Source of the DNA: Heligmosomoides polygyrus polygyrus
Lineage: Eukaryota > Nematoda > Chromadorea > Rhabditida > Heligmosomidae
NCBI GenBank assembly: GCA_947396885.1
Contig: OX377201.1
Span: forward strand, 64,268,983 to 64,332,982
Direction of reading: 5' to 3'
Length of the DNA: 64,000 bases
Part shown: piece by piece, positions 24,419 to 37,400 of the stretch
How positions within the stretch are numbered: position 1 is the stretch's first letter
Layout: each line of letters starts with the position of its first letter
The notes under the pieces: generated by a model
What the model was told of the DNA's origin: nothing
The model's database searches: none
Seen by the model: the letters and a program-made list of their open reading frames with translations, nothing else
Made by a program: the position numbers and the translations under genes

Positions 24419-25418
24419 GCACAGGGTGTCTCGAAACATGAATGCTCTGTTTGGTGACAAGTCTGCTCACAGTAGAGGTACTGAGGAAGTTAAGGGCTCA
24501 TATGAAAGTTTAACAAAATAGAAATTTTCTGACGGATGAGCAGTTTGAATTGCGCCATGCATTCGTCTGAAACTTCCGTTTTACACTCGATTGATTGTGT
24601 TTTGCCCGAATAGTTGTGTAGTTGTCCACGAATTGGCCGTATCGAATGATTTGTGCTTCTTTCAAGATTTAAAACTTAACCACACATTACGGCTTGTGAA
24701 AAACGCAGGGTATCCTAAAAAAGTGCAGGTACTATTTGAAAGGTTCTAACATTGCTGATAGTGAAGCTTCTGAAGATGTTCGAGACTCATATGGAAGCAC
24801 AGGGTAGCGAGGTTTTTGTGGCGTGTAAGTAGTAAAGACTGATGAAGCAACATTCAAGCTGGTTGTAATGGTTAATCGGCATAATTGCGCCTATTGGGCG
24901 AGGGAAAAGGTTAAAGAAAACGCAGCACAGGTTATTTTGGCTAATGGTAAATAGAAATAAGATTGTATCAAGCATTCAGCCCTGCACAACCAATCGAGTC
25001 TGAAATGCAAGGTTTCAGGCAGTGGCATGGCGCAATCCTTACTATTTGTGGGTCACAAAAATCTTGTTATGGTTATGTTATATGAGTCTCAAACGTCTTC
25101 AGTAGCTTCACGGGCAACAATGTTAGAACCCTTCAAATATTACCTAATTTTTTGGATACTCTGCATATCTCGCACAAACCAATCGATACGGGTACTTTGT
25201 GGAGAAGTTACAGCGAGTACTCAGGCGAAATACAATCAATCGGATGTAGAATGCAAAATTTCCGACGAGTGCATGGCGCATTCCACACCATTCATATGTC
25301 AGAAAATTTCAATTCCCTTAAACTTTCTTCTGAGCGCTTGACCTTTTCAGTAGCTTTACTGTGAGCATAGTTGTCATCTTCCAAACAGTGTATATGCTTT
25401 TTTTGAGACACCCTGTGC
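24419..25418. repeat. Palindromic Tc1/mariner-like nonautonomous element, about 1.0 kb
   Basis: Terminal inverted repeats GCACAGGGTGTCTCGAAAC (24419) and TTTGAGACACCCTGTGC (ending 25418) match closely. Internal inverted similarity is visible in GCGCCATGCATTCGTCTGAA at about 24553 and, reversed, GACGAGTGCATGGCGCATTC at about 25264. There is no transposase; frames at 25027-25341 have no motif. It ends 75 bp before the rbm-17 start codon. Confidence 0.7.
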
Positions 25419-25492
25419 TAACCATAAATGCACTACGCTTGTTTTACGAGTTATTCCTTTCTCTTGATTTGTGCTAATGGAGAACCTTACAG

Positions 25493-28400
25493 ATGCCGCT
25501 CTATGATGACGACGAGGACTCACCGTCTCAGGGAAAAGGCAAGTTCCTTCTGAGATAGTAGTCTGTTTGGAAATTTCAAAGCCAAATTTCCGTGCACACA
25601 CCTGGAAAGAAGGAAAGAATGTTCGATAAACTTACAACCGAAAAAAAAAACCCGTCTGAGTTGTCCACAGTAGTTTCAAAGGGAAATTCAGGGAAATCGT
25701 TACGGGACCGAGTTGCCTATCCTTCTGCTAATCAGTCGCTGCAGCCAGTGATATTTGCTCGCATGCTTCTCCGGCGCAAATAGGGTCGGGGGGGGGGGGG
25801 GCTTCAGATGGGCAGAAAATCTCATACAGCATCGTAGCGTCGTTAATGTCCTTCATCCCTGGCTCCAATGTATAGAGCCTGGTAAGGGTGATCCATGGCT
25901 AATAGAACAAGGTTTGAGTCGTGCGGCTGTGGGCGTTGCACACCGGACAACTCGAACGAGTTTTTTCCGGTTGTAAGTGTATTGGCGAGTGAAGAAAAGT
26001 GAATACCATTCGTAAAGATAACATTGAGAAACAGGTTCGAGTGGCTAGTCTTGAAAGACCTAACGAGGTGAACAAAATGTGCTCGGCATTTGCGCATGCT
26101 TCAGTCATGTTGGAGAAGTATGGAACAAAGACTAAACAAGTATAGTACAGTAGCATAAAGTTGTCAAGTGGTAGGAGACCGGCCCTGAAACACTAGTTTC
26201 TGAATGGTCGTAAGCTCATCGCTAAACTTCAGTCGAAAAAAGTTGATACGAAATATCCGCCATAGTTGTGCTCGAATAACTCATTCAAATAGATACATGG
26301 AACATCACCAACCGATTTAGAATGTTCGGATTAGAGTGTTTGAAAAGTCGCGTTTTTCGGATGTATTCGAATTCAAATGTTTAAAAAAGCCGTTGTGTGA
26401 AAGCACTCGAACTCGGGTATACTAAACAAACGCTGCGATACAATATACAGTGTGGTGTGTCTTGTGTTTAGTTACTCGCTTCGCCGAGGGATTGCATATT
26501 GGACAGATTTTCGCATCGCAGATGTGCAGCCGAATTTTATTTTCGAGACAACTAAAACTAATGGTAATACTTGCCGCAGGATCTCGGTATACTCTGTACT
26601 TGATGTCCTCAATCTTAACAGGAACTTAGTCTTATCCTCACCGCGACACCCCTCGCACCCGACATTGTTTTCAGTCAATATTTATTTTAATAAAAGTCAA
26701 CCAAAAAGCGACACCACCAGCTAATTAGCCAGTGTATAGTAATAAAAACCGAATGAATGGTTTCTGCGAAATTTGTTACGCTTTCGTTCAGCATCGTGTG
26801 AAATGGTCCAGTGCGGCAAACAAACGTCGAACAGCATTGTTCGACATTTTTGCGAAGGGCTTGATGGTATTTATGGAGCAGAAGGCCCATGCGCAAAAAA
26901 TTTACTCTTTTGGTTGGGCTATGTGCTCTCATAGAGATGGGCTAGGGAAGGATCTCCAAGATGTGACCTTATTTAACGCAGGTGTGTTAGGAGGGCCGTG
27001 TTGTGGAGTTCTTGTATGGGGGCGGGCCTCTGCCCTATAGGAACGGGCTCAGCATCAACCCTCTGTCGAATCCATGATTACTCTATGCGTAGTCGCATTT
27101 GTCACTAGCCTCAACACTCGATGTTTAGGTATATGCGTACTCGTGAGAGAGTTTGGTGATGTTGCTTTTCCTCGTTGCTCACTCCTTCCATGGCTTCTTA
27201 TGCCTGAGATTGTCCTCCTTGAACCATCCTTTAGAATGGTTGCAGCAACCCCTTTCTTAGCTTCATTCAATGCTAGTTCTCAAGGGGTCGATGTCACACC
27301 GTATAACAACTTGGCTGCTCAAAACTGTATTCTTGCTACCCCCTTCTGGTGTCTGCGTTATGAATACCGAAAGTGCACTCCATCTTTTTGTGAGACATTT
27401 AATTGTGAGGGAGAAACAATTTAGGGAAAACGCGTCGTTTACGTTTTCGTATTCGTCCGCTTCAGGATCTCTTGCACTCTTCTTTTTTGCTTCTGTATCA
27501 CCATCCCAATGACTGGCGCAAATAGTGTCGGGGGTCACCATGCCGCGCCGTGGCGCGCTCTCATTGTACGTCTCTGCATACAACGAATGTCAATACACTC
27601 TTATCTCTTCATTTGATTACAAATCCGTGCTTTATCTACTTCCCAATTGGGCAAGGGAGGGAACTCCAGGATGTAGGAGATTTTAAAACGGATGCTTCAC
27701 TGGAGCCACGCCCTGGAGTCCCTTTCCCTGCCCAAATCTGTGCTCTCCTCCGCGTCAGCAGCCGCACTGTCGTAGGCATCTCTTCACTTCAGTCCCCCTC
27801 CTAGTGACGGACACGTGACATTAGCCGATTATATATAGTAAGATTCTATTTATTCTAACTGGGAAGTTTTTGACCTCTCATGGAACTTCAAGTTGAGACG
27901 AGATCATTAACCCTTTCACGACACGCGCGATTTTCGGGTGAGTGCCGCGTGGGACAGCGCGCATTTTTCGCGCGCGCTGATTATTTGAATTATTTTATTC
28001 GTATTATTTGTTAACTACGAAAAACAGTAACGAATGAAGCTTCCCAAGGACCGTCTTGACGGTAGATATTAGCGGACTCATTGACTAATGTTGTACTATT
28101 AAACGCTTGATAATTTTCCATGAAATATTTTCATGATGGTGTCCGACGGCATCGTCGGACAATGTCGTGAAAGGGTTAAAAAGAGCGCGGAATGCTGATT
28201 ACGAATATGGGTGTCAAAATTGCAAAATAAAGTTTCTGAACGAGTTATGACCTGCCGAAATCGGATGGCCTCACCAGAGGCTGGCCGTGAGACACAGTTA
28301 GCGCGAGAGTGTTGAGTTATCGGAGCTGCGTAAGAGTGAGTCGCCAATCGCGGCGATGGCGCAGGGGTAATGCTCCTGCTCGTCAGGTGCGACGGCGTTG

Positions 28401-31400
28401 TTTCGGCTCCCGTTGCTGCCCGTTTTTTGCAAATCATAATTTATCTTCGAAATGACCTTTTATTCTGATTTATGACACGTGTCTGATTAAATAGTCGGAA
28501 AAACTACCATACACGTTTGTAAAAATGCTGGAAGGCAAAAAACTACTCTAGTGACATCTCTATTTACTATTTTGCACAAATAGAGTCAGCTGAACAGCTG
28601 AAGGTGTTTATAGCAACCTTGGCATTCATGGAACAAAGCAAAAAAGTGTGAAGCAGACATGTTGCTCACACACTGCTTATCTTATACATGCAACCTCTCT
28701 ACAACCAGCAACACAACAGTCAATTGTGGCAAGATCAAACAAATTTTCACCAGGAGTGACAAACATATCTGGGTGATCATCAATGTAACCTATGTTCCAT
28801 GTTCGACTGTCGTTGAATCTTGGCATGCTGTTCTTTATTTGTGTTGTAGAATCTCATGTAAAGCTGTTGAGCCAAGATTGGTATACTCCTTTATTCGGCT
28901 TACGTTTCGGCGTAACCGCCTTCTTCAGAGCCTGGAGAAGACAAAAGGAGTTGGAAAAATTACCCGCCCAAGGATCATTTCAAGTTACAGGAGCTTCAGA
29001 AGCAAGTGATGGAATGAGACGAAAAGAGGAGTAAGGCAACCCGACTGACCTTATAAGACAGCAGAGAGACTGCTAAGTCACCCTCGGATGGAGAAAGACG
29101 TGGATGAATGAGACTCTCCCTTCGGGTCCTATCCTCAGCGACTTGCTGATTGGCGCCCTCCTGGGCGAAGCCCACAGAGGTCGGCAAATGGAGCCAGCTC
29201 CTGAATAACCGCTCCTCTTTCCACCCGCTCCTCTTTCCTGTTGATTGTGGGGTTCTTGAACGCTATCCACAACGCCTCCAGGGTCTTCCGCGCTGCAATA
29301 TCGGATTCGCGTGCTAAGATCGTCACCTCCACCCCAATCGTCGTGCCATTATGGATTCGAAGTCTGTGCTCCCCCAATGGAGTAGAGACCTTGCACTTAT
29401 TCAACCCATCAGCGTGCTCTTTCACCCTGACCCAAAGAGGTCTGCCCGTCTCGCCGATGTATTCTTCCCTGCATTCGGTACAGGTAATGAGATACACCGT
29501 ACCAAACACTCTGCAATCACCTTCCTTACCGTATGGGCAGACCATGCAGGACGGCGTTGTGCAGGTGTTATCATAGAGACGGTTCCTAACAAGTCGAGCC
29601 TTGAGGTTAGCCGGGGGAATGTCAATAACCCTTACAAGGTCATCTAATTCCGCCCTGCGAACACAGTCCCGTACTTGAGTGCTTAGTGCATCCGTGATAA
29701 AGGGCACCGAGAAGGGAACTTTGTTACGTTCTTCTTGAGCAGAGTGTATTGATGCTGCTGGTGGTCACGACCTCTTTCTAGGCACATATGTTTTCCGCCA
29801 CATATCCATTTGATAACGCAATGTGGGATGCCAATGCCATTGACGAGGACTTCAAGTCGTCGTTGGAAGATACCAAGGCAGCAGTACGAAACATGCTCCG
29901 AACAGTAGCCCTTAGAATTAGATGACCTTGTAAGGGTTATTGACATTCCCCCGGCTAACCTCAAGGCTCGACTTGTTAGGAACCGTCTCTATGATAACAC
30001 CTGCACAACGCCGTCCTGCATGGTCTGCCCATACGGTAAGGAAGGTGATTGCAGAGTGTTTGGTACGGTGTATCTCATTACCTGTACCGAATGCAGGGAA
30101 GAATACATCGGCGAGACGGGCAGACCTCTTTGGGTCAGGGTGAAAGAGCACGCTGATGGGTTGAATAAGTGCAAGGTCTCTACTCCATTGGGGGAGCACA
30201 GACTTCGAATCCATAATGGCACGACGATTGGGGTGGAGGAGACGATCTTAGCACGCGAATCCGATATTGCAGCGCGGAAGACCCTGGAGGCGTTGTGGAT
30301 AGCGTTCAAGAACCCCACAATCAACAGGAAAGAGGAGCGGGTGGCCGTTATTCAGGAGCTGGCTCCATTTGCCGACCTCTGTGGGCTTCGCCCAGGAGGG
30401 CGCCAATCAGCAAGTCGCTGAGGATAGGACCCGAAGGGAGAGTCTCATTCATCCACGTCTTTCTCCATCCGAGGGTGACTTAGCAGTCTCTCTGCTGTCT
30501 TATAAGGTCATTCGGGTTGCCTTACTCCTCTTTTCGTCTCATTCCATCACTTGCTTCTGAAGCTCCTGTAACTTGAAATGATCCTTGGGCGGGTAATTTT
30601 TCCAACTCCTTTTGTCTTCTCCAGGCTCTGAAGAAGGCGGTTACGCCGAAACGTAAGCCGAATAAAGGAGTATACCAATCTTGGCTCAACAGCTTTACAT
30701 GAGATTCTACAACACAAATAATGTAACCTATCTTATGCCATGAGTATTTCAAAAACCTTGAAAATCTAGGGGAACAAAACATGCGAGAAATCTGCGATAG
30801 AACCTTCAGTAGGTTGTCTTTCTGGGTTATGTTGAACTCCACGTTATTTGCCATGGCAAACGACCTGACCCTTTTCATAACGTTTTTCATCGGGCCGAGG
30901 AAAAAAAAAACGTCTAGAGGTTGAATCAGCGATGTTTAATCAGACACATGTCATAATTCAGCATAAAGGTCATTTCGAAGATAAATTATAAGTTGCAAAT
31001 AAGCCGGCAGCGATGGAAACCGAACCAACGACCGCGTATCTGACGAGCAAGAGCACATCCCCTGCGCCACCGCCGCATTCAGCGGATCCTTCTTGCGGAG
31101 CCCCGATGACTCACCACTCTCGCGCCAGCTGCGTCACACGGGCAGCCTGTGGTGAGGTCACCAGATTTTGGCAGGCTCGGGAATTTCATTTTGCAATTTT
31201 GACACCCATATTCGTAATCAGCATTCCGAACTCTTTCTAATGACCCTGGTCTCAACTTGAAGTTCCACGGAAGTTCGAAACCCTTCTCTAGTAAGGGATA
31301 CACAGCAAACAGTCTGGAGTTTCGATAGGCTATAACTGCATTGTAGGTGTCTCAGAGAAAAAAATTCTTTTGGAATGGTGGGCGGGTAGAAGCTCTTACG

Positions 31401-34400
31401 GTTGTGATGGCCAAATCTCATGGTAAAAAGTTGTCGTCTTTTAGTTTTTGAATCTGCAGACAATCTTTAGCGTTGTGAAGATAGGTGACACGCTTTATAG
31501 TCAACACGTTGCACTGCTTTAGGTTCTGCTGATATCACGATGAAGTTTCTACAAGCGCAAATAGCTCAAAAAAGGGTCCAGATCCAACAAGGAATGGTGA
31601 GGCGTTGGTACAGAGCTGATGTTCCTTGGAATAATCATGAAATCGCAGCAAAGGACCAGTGTGGCACCGGTTGTTGACCTGTCCGCTCGCAACAAGGCGG
31701 GCATCAATCTGCGCCGAATACAGCCTGTCCGTGCTTTGCCCATTACGGAGTGCGCTCCTCCGTCTTTCTTACCCAAAGGAGCCGTGGATGACAGCGTAAG
31801 GCATCAACACTCTAGCCTTAAGGCGAAGCATGGATAAAATCCCGGCCGTTATGTTGTGCTCTGAGTTCAGGTCAACCTTTTCGGCGAATACATAGTGAAG
31901 AATGAGTACCAGCCTGCGGTTCCGAACGAGTACATTACTTTCAAGCGAAAAGCGGAGGAGCGTGAGGCCCGCGAGAAGCTTGCAAGAGAGGTGGCAGAGA
32001 GGTGAGTGTTGGAAGGGTGGTATTCATTTATGGACCCTAATGTCATGATGTAAAGGCTAAGCCGTGACCATAAGGAGGAAGCAAAGAAGAGGCAAAAGGG
32101 CGCAGCTATTGCTCCGCCACAGGCACTCCTGGAACCTTCATCACCTCCTAAGGTGAGTGCTGAAGCCGACGGATGCTATACCGTCTCTAAATCGTACATC
32201 TTTGCATCTTAACGCATTGGTCACCGTGTGACATGATGTGGGGGCACACCCCTTTGACCGCGTGGCACCGTGTGACACGATATCGTGTCTCGGTCTTGTA
32301 ATTTATTTTTCTAGCCGGATTCAAATCTTTCGAGGGAACTTTATGCATGGACTTGTGGTCCACCCTGTATGTGTACAGGGTGTACCATAAGTTCTGCAAC
32401 AAAATTATGGGACTTATTAGGAGTCTTTCCAATCGCAGAGAACCACACCAAACTGTTACATAGCATATCTCTAGTGCTACTCTCTTTGCAAGTATCATGG
32501 CTGTAGCTACTTTTATTGGAAAGTAGTGCGCTCTGACGTAAAACTACCGAAAATCTTGCCCTGGTCCGCGGTAGGGCACTCCCTTTCCGATGTGGATAAA
32601 TTTCGGGAAATTAGTGGTTGAGAGTCGGTATTATGGTATCGTATAAGGCAATTCAGAGCCTTCTCAAGAGTAAATATTAGATGAATATCTGAACTGCGAC
32701 AGAAAAAATCTATTAATTTGCTGATCACACACGAAGCAGCAGCCACCTGGAACAAATGCAATATTCGGCCGTGTGCGTAATCTATTTATTATTGTGCAAT
32801 ACGTAGTTTTTAGAAAACTAAAAGGAAGCCTCTACAAGCTCAATATTGAGGCGAAGACTCAGTGGTGAGGATAAGAGGGTAGAAAGAAAATTTTTTATGC
32901 GGAGTTGGAGCACGTCACTCAGGCTGGGTATTCAACCACCGCTTCACTGGATGAAAATTTTAGTAAAGCTGAGCGATCCCAGAAAGTTCAAAATGGTAGT
33001 GCGTTTAACACTACCTCTGGGGAACGTGATATAAAAAGTGGCTACGCATGAACGCATACACGATTCTCCAAAATGTCTCCCCTCGCACCCTAGATTTTTG
33101 TGTAAAATAAGGAAAAATCTGTAAAAAAAAATATTTGTTCGAGGGGTCGCTGTTTCAAGGCAAAATGCGCATTTTGGTAAAGTGATGATTTCTAGAAAAA
33201 AAAGAAAAGGACGCGGTAGCGGTTTTCTATCCATCTGCCGAACATCGTATATGGAAAAGGCTAGCTGTTAAATTTCTACATCTTCAGATTTTTGACCTTC
33301 ATTTGTTTACCATATCAGAGGAAAAGCTCTGCTCTATATAGCATATAAAAATTATTGTCCGATATCTTCTTTGGAACGAATAAGGAATAAAGTTCCGTAG
33401 GAGGCGCTGCGACGCGGGCTGCAGAGCTACACACACGATCTGAACGCTCTTATCAAATCAGGAGTGGCCCCTTAAGAGGAATACCGCTCCCCATAATCTA
33501 AAATCCATGGACAAACAGTGTTTAAAATTCTTCCAAATTTGGTATATTCGTAGCTTTTTTATCCGCCTAAGCTTTTGTTGCAGGACTTATGGCCTACCCT
33601 GTTCTTCGTCTTTAGATTTTGTTGTAAAATACGTGGTCCACAAAAACTACGTTCGGTTTATTGAGCTTCTCGACAGGTACTGGCTTCAGTTATCAAGTAT
33701 TCTCGGCGTAGCAAAAAATCGATTGGTTCCAACAGACGCGCGAAAATCGCGCGGTCGACAACGCGTAGAATGCGAACTGGGTCAAGTAGGCATTAAGCCA
33801 TCGCAACGATTTAGGAGTCTCTTTGGCCGAGCGAAGGCATTGGCATTGAGCACTTCGCCATTAAATCGCTTCAATGTGTCTCAACGATGTAGCACAAGCA
33901 TAGAAACGTTTATAATAGAGCGCGTGATGTGTTTCAAAACAACTGTGTACCATCTTGTTCTCTTCTTGCAGCCATATTATAAGGTCTGTTCATTTTTGTT
34001 GAAGGAGTCGAATTCGCCGTCGAGCTCAATGCCGCCACCAGCGTTTCTACCTTCCTTTGGCAAGGCGACCTCTAAAGGGCTTGGTGTTGCCGCCAACATC
34101 ATGAGCAAATTTGGATATAAGCATGGCGCTGGACTTGGTGAGTCTGTCAGCAGCGCGTAGTGTGTGTCTGCGGTGGTGGTAAAGGTAACGATAGCTTTTG
34201 TATTATAGGTCGCGACGAACAAGGGATGAGTACAGCTTTATCTGTCGAAAAACTCGGGAAGAATGCTGGCCTTATAATCAACGAAAGCCAAGGTATTTCG
34301 TACTTATTGTCTCTGCTAGTTCAGTTTCAGGCTTTATTGCAGGTGTTCCACCTGCTTCCTCAGGTCCTCCCATGGGCGTGCAACCAATCAATATGACAGA

Positions 34401-37400
34401 AGCAATGCGAAGTTCTACGAAAGTTTTAATGTTGACGGTTAGTATGCTTACAGTAATGTCTTGATGTAACTTGTTGTTATGCCCCTTGACAATTAAAGAG
34501 ATTACGACATTTTGTCGGGACCGCCCCATTGTAGTTCTCATCAAGCAACCACCAACCCCTGCTGAATAGGCGTCCACCTAAAAGTCTTGTGTTCCACAAC
34601 ATATTATTAACATTAATATTTAACTCCACGCTGCTAATAGAAAAGCGTCTTTGTACGAAATTTGAAGAGCCGGATCAAGTCTGCTTTCTTCTTCTCTTTC
34701 GTATACAGAGTAAGAAGAGCTGCTTGGCCCTCACAGCATCCTTAGAAGTGGTGGCATCTCCAACTTTAGAGCACTTCTCAAACATCTTAAACGTGTAGCT
34801 ATTTTGAGGGCTTTCGAGCAGTCGGGTGTGTTTCTTCAGGCTTGTGTTAAAAGCGGAAGTACAAAATTCCATGTGTCTGACATAGGTTTTGTATGCATGC
34901 AGAAGAGCCAAATGATCGTCCTAAAGGTCTTGGAGAAGTTACAAGTTCGATAGCGTGCAATGGTTTTCTAACGTAAATCACATTTTAAATCAGTGGATTT
35001 TAATTTTTATTTATGCACTATGATTACTCATGCTAGAACAGCCACAAAAGGAACTGGCACAACCAGGAAGTGATAATAGTAGAACCAGTGCTCCAAACAG
35101 CGAGTCATCGCGCCTTTTCTAACGTTCTTGGTAAGCCCTGTTTGCTAAAATGAGTTTCTTCAAATGCTGTTCCAGATATAGGGTTTTCTTCACCACCAAA
35201 GGCGTGAGGCCAGGAGCATACTTCCATCGCAGTGGCCGCCGCAGCAGTGGCAGCCGGCTTTCCGCGCCCATCACTGGCGTGGCACTTTTTCGCGTCGCGC
35301 TCGGTGTTTAGCGCTGGTCCTGAGCGGGTCGCCGTCGTGCTCACTTGTAGAGCGATGAGCGATGCGGCGAGCGTTGGGAACTGGTTCTTTGCTTTCTTTT
35401 GAAAATGTGGAGGTTTTGAAACTGTGGTAACTCGCTTTGTAAAAGATGGGATCACCCAGCAATTCTAAAGAGTAGGGGGTGGAATGTTCTCGAACATGTT
35501 TCATTCCGCAACTTACCGTAATCAAGTTTGAATCCATTTGAAGGGTAGCTGAAAAGACTATAGATCCTTACTTGATGAGTGTCTGCCTTACTTTACCTCG
35601 AAGAATGCGAAGGCAGAAAACGGGGGTGCTGCCAACATAAAACCCGAATGTAGGAGAACACTAACCAAGAGAACGTTTCTACTTTTTTCTTTTCTAAGCA
35701 TTTGTTTCCTAGCTAATGGACTCGTGATCAGGGAGCAGTACTCCAGGTGGGGAAAAACGTCCGACCTATACAGACGAATAAGAGTTGTTGGATTTCCAAT
35801 GTGTATAAGATACTTGATATAAAAATACCAAAGTGTTAACGTACGCGTAGGCGCCTTTGAAAAAAAAATAAGCCTTCGAGACTATAGATTGGGAAGGGGA
35901 GCTCGCGCTTGATATGCCATAAGGAGGCGTGTTTTCAGCTGCTAGGGGAAACTCCCACTCTTCCTTTCACATTTAAGTTAGTAGCCTAGTATCTTCACTA
36001 CTCGGCTACGAACGATGGCGGTAGTGACGTCGCTCCGCGTCAACGGTGGATCAGCGGGCCTCTGAAGACGACGAACAGGTCAAAACGTGAGGCCGCTCAA
36101 TAAAGTGAGCCACCTTACAACCTGGTTTGGTACCGCAATATTAACACTATCTGGAGTTCAGCGAGAAATAAACGCGATCAATCTAGACTCGAAAGCAAGC
36201 GCCGCCTGGCGCTTGCTTTCGAGTCTAGATTGATCGCGTTTATTTCTCGCTGAACTTTAGACAATGCAGCTCCTCCCGTGGCCCTCTCCGAGGCTGCCCG
36301 GTCGACTGGAGCCAGAGCCACTACAAATTACCTAGCAAAACACTATCTGGAGTTTTTTTTTTTGTTGCGAATCGGACTTGTGAACAAGTGTCCCCTTCTC
36401 CATGGCTTTAGCCTTCATGTAACTTATCGTATGCTAAAAGCCAGACGTGCAACGGTCTACTGACCGTCAGCGGTTCATTTTTTCTTCTTCAGGCATAACC
36501 CTCAGGACAGGAGAAAGAACTGTTTTCGCTAGATTGGTAGTGGTAGTGTGACCCTCAAAACGGTTCATATGAAGTGCTTACATCCTCTATCAAAATTGTG
36601 CGATCCCCACTCCGAAGTGTGTAATCTAACGTTTTGTCTACTACCGGATTTGGTTTCGCAACACTTCTGGGTAAGAGCCAATCTATTTCTGTATTTGTGA
36701 AGTCGAAGTCTATTGAACGGCCAGCATATTCACATGAATCCCACCTCGAATGATCAGCTTCATGCAAAAATGGTGATGAAATCGGACAGTAATGGTAAGA
36801 CGCGACTCTTGCCGCAGTGTCCATCATGCGCACGGGGACAGTCAGTTCAGAGGTGGCGCAGCAGGACCTTGCACGTGTGAATTCACTTCGTCGAGTTTAC
36901 GGTTCATTCATTTTCATGTGTACAGGTTCCTGCAGGTAAAACTGCGGCACACTGATGCGCGCACGAACGGATTAGCTATATTTTACATAGTAAGATTAAT
37001 TCCGATGGTTACACTAGATTCAACGTTTCACGGCATTTTAAAATAAAGATAGGAAAGGGGAAAGGAAGCCCGGAAAAAGTAGATGTAAAACGAGACATTA
37101 TCGATTTGGACGAAATTTCAAAAATAGTGTTCAACTTCTTTGTTAGGGCTGGACTGACTCCGTTTTTTTTTTGGAGGGGAGTGGAGGACGGGATCAAACG
37201 AAGGAAATATGGTTCTGGAGAAGAAAAAACTGGGATTTTGAGCCACCGGGGAGGTGTTATAACTAAAAAGGTTCGTCTGAATGAAGTTGGCGAAACGAAC
37301 CACAAAGTTTAGTTCCCTGCTTCTTCATACTAATCTAGTATATTTGATTTAGAAATCGTGTGCACAAGAAATTACCAGCTTGGCAGAAGTATGCTATGAA

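Larger units (their letters stand above)
28794..30719. mobile_element. Penelope-like element, two 5'-truncated copies head to head
   Basis: Copy 1 (minus) covers 28794-29917 and copy 2 (plus) 29918-30719. They are nearly identical over about 790 bp, each holding a GIY-YIG endonuclease coding end and a 3' region. The pair is flanked by the 12-bp direct repeat AATGTAACCTAT at 28782-28793 and 30720-30731, consistent with a single insertion event. Copy 1 extends further 5', into sequence that fits the RT thumb and linker (LSNGYVAE). Its outer end also carries about 40 bp more than copy 2. It lies in rbm-17 intron 1, between the SINE-like inverted pair. Known Penelope elements have GIY-YIG endonucleases and often complex inverted or partly tandem copies. 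Confidence 0.88.

Noticed and set aside
29241..30324. Plus and minus frames of 98-111 codons repeated in mirror positions
   Set aside because: They are antisense shadows of the GIY-YIG frames in the two Penelope copies.
33507..34160. 217-codon frame as a separate gene
   Set aside because: Its 3' part is the rbm-17 G-patch exon read with upstream intron; the rest has no conserved motif.
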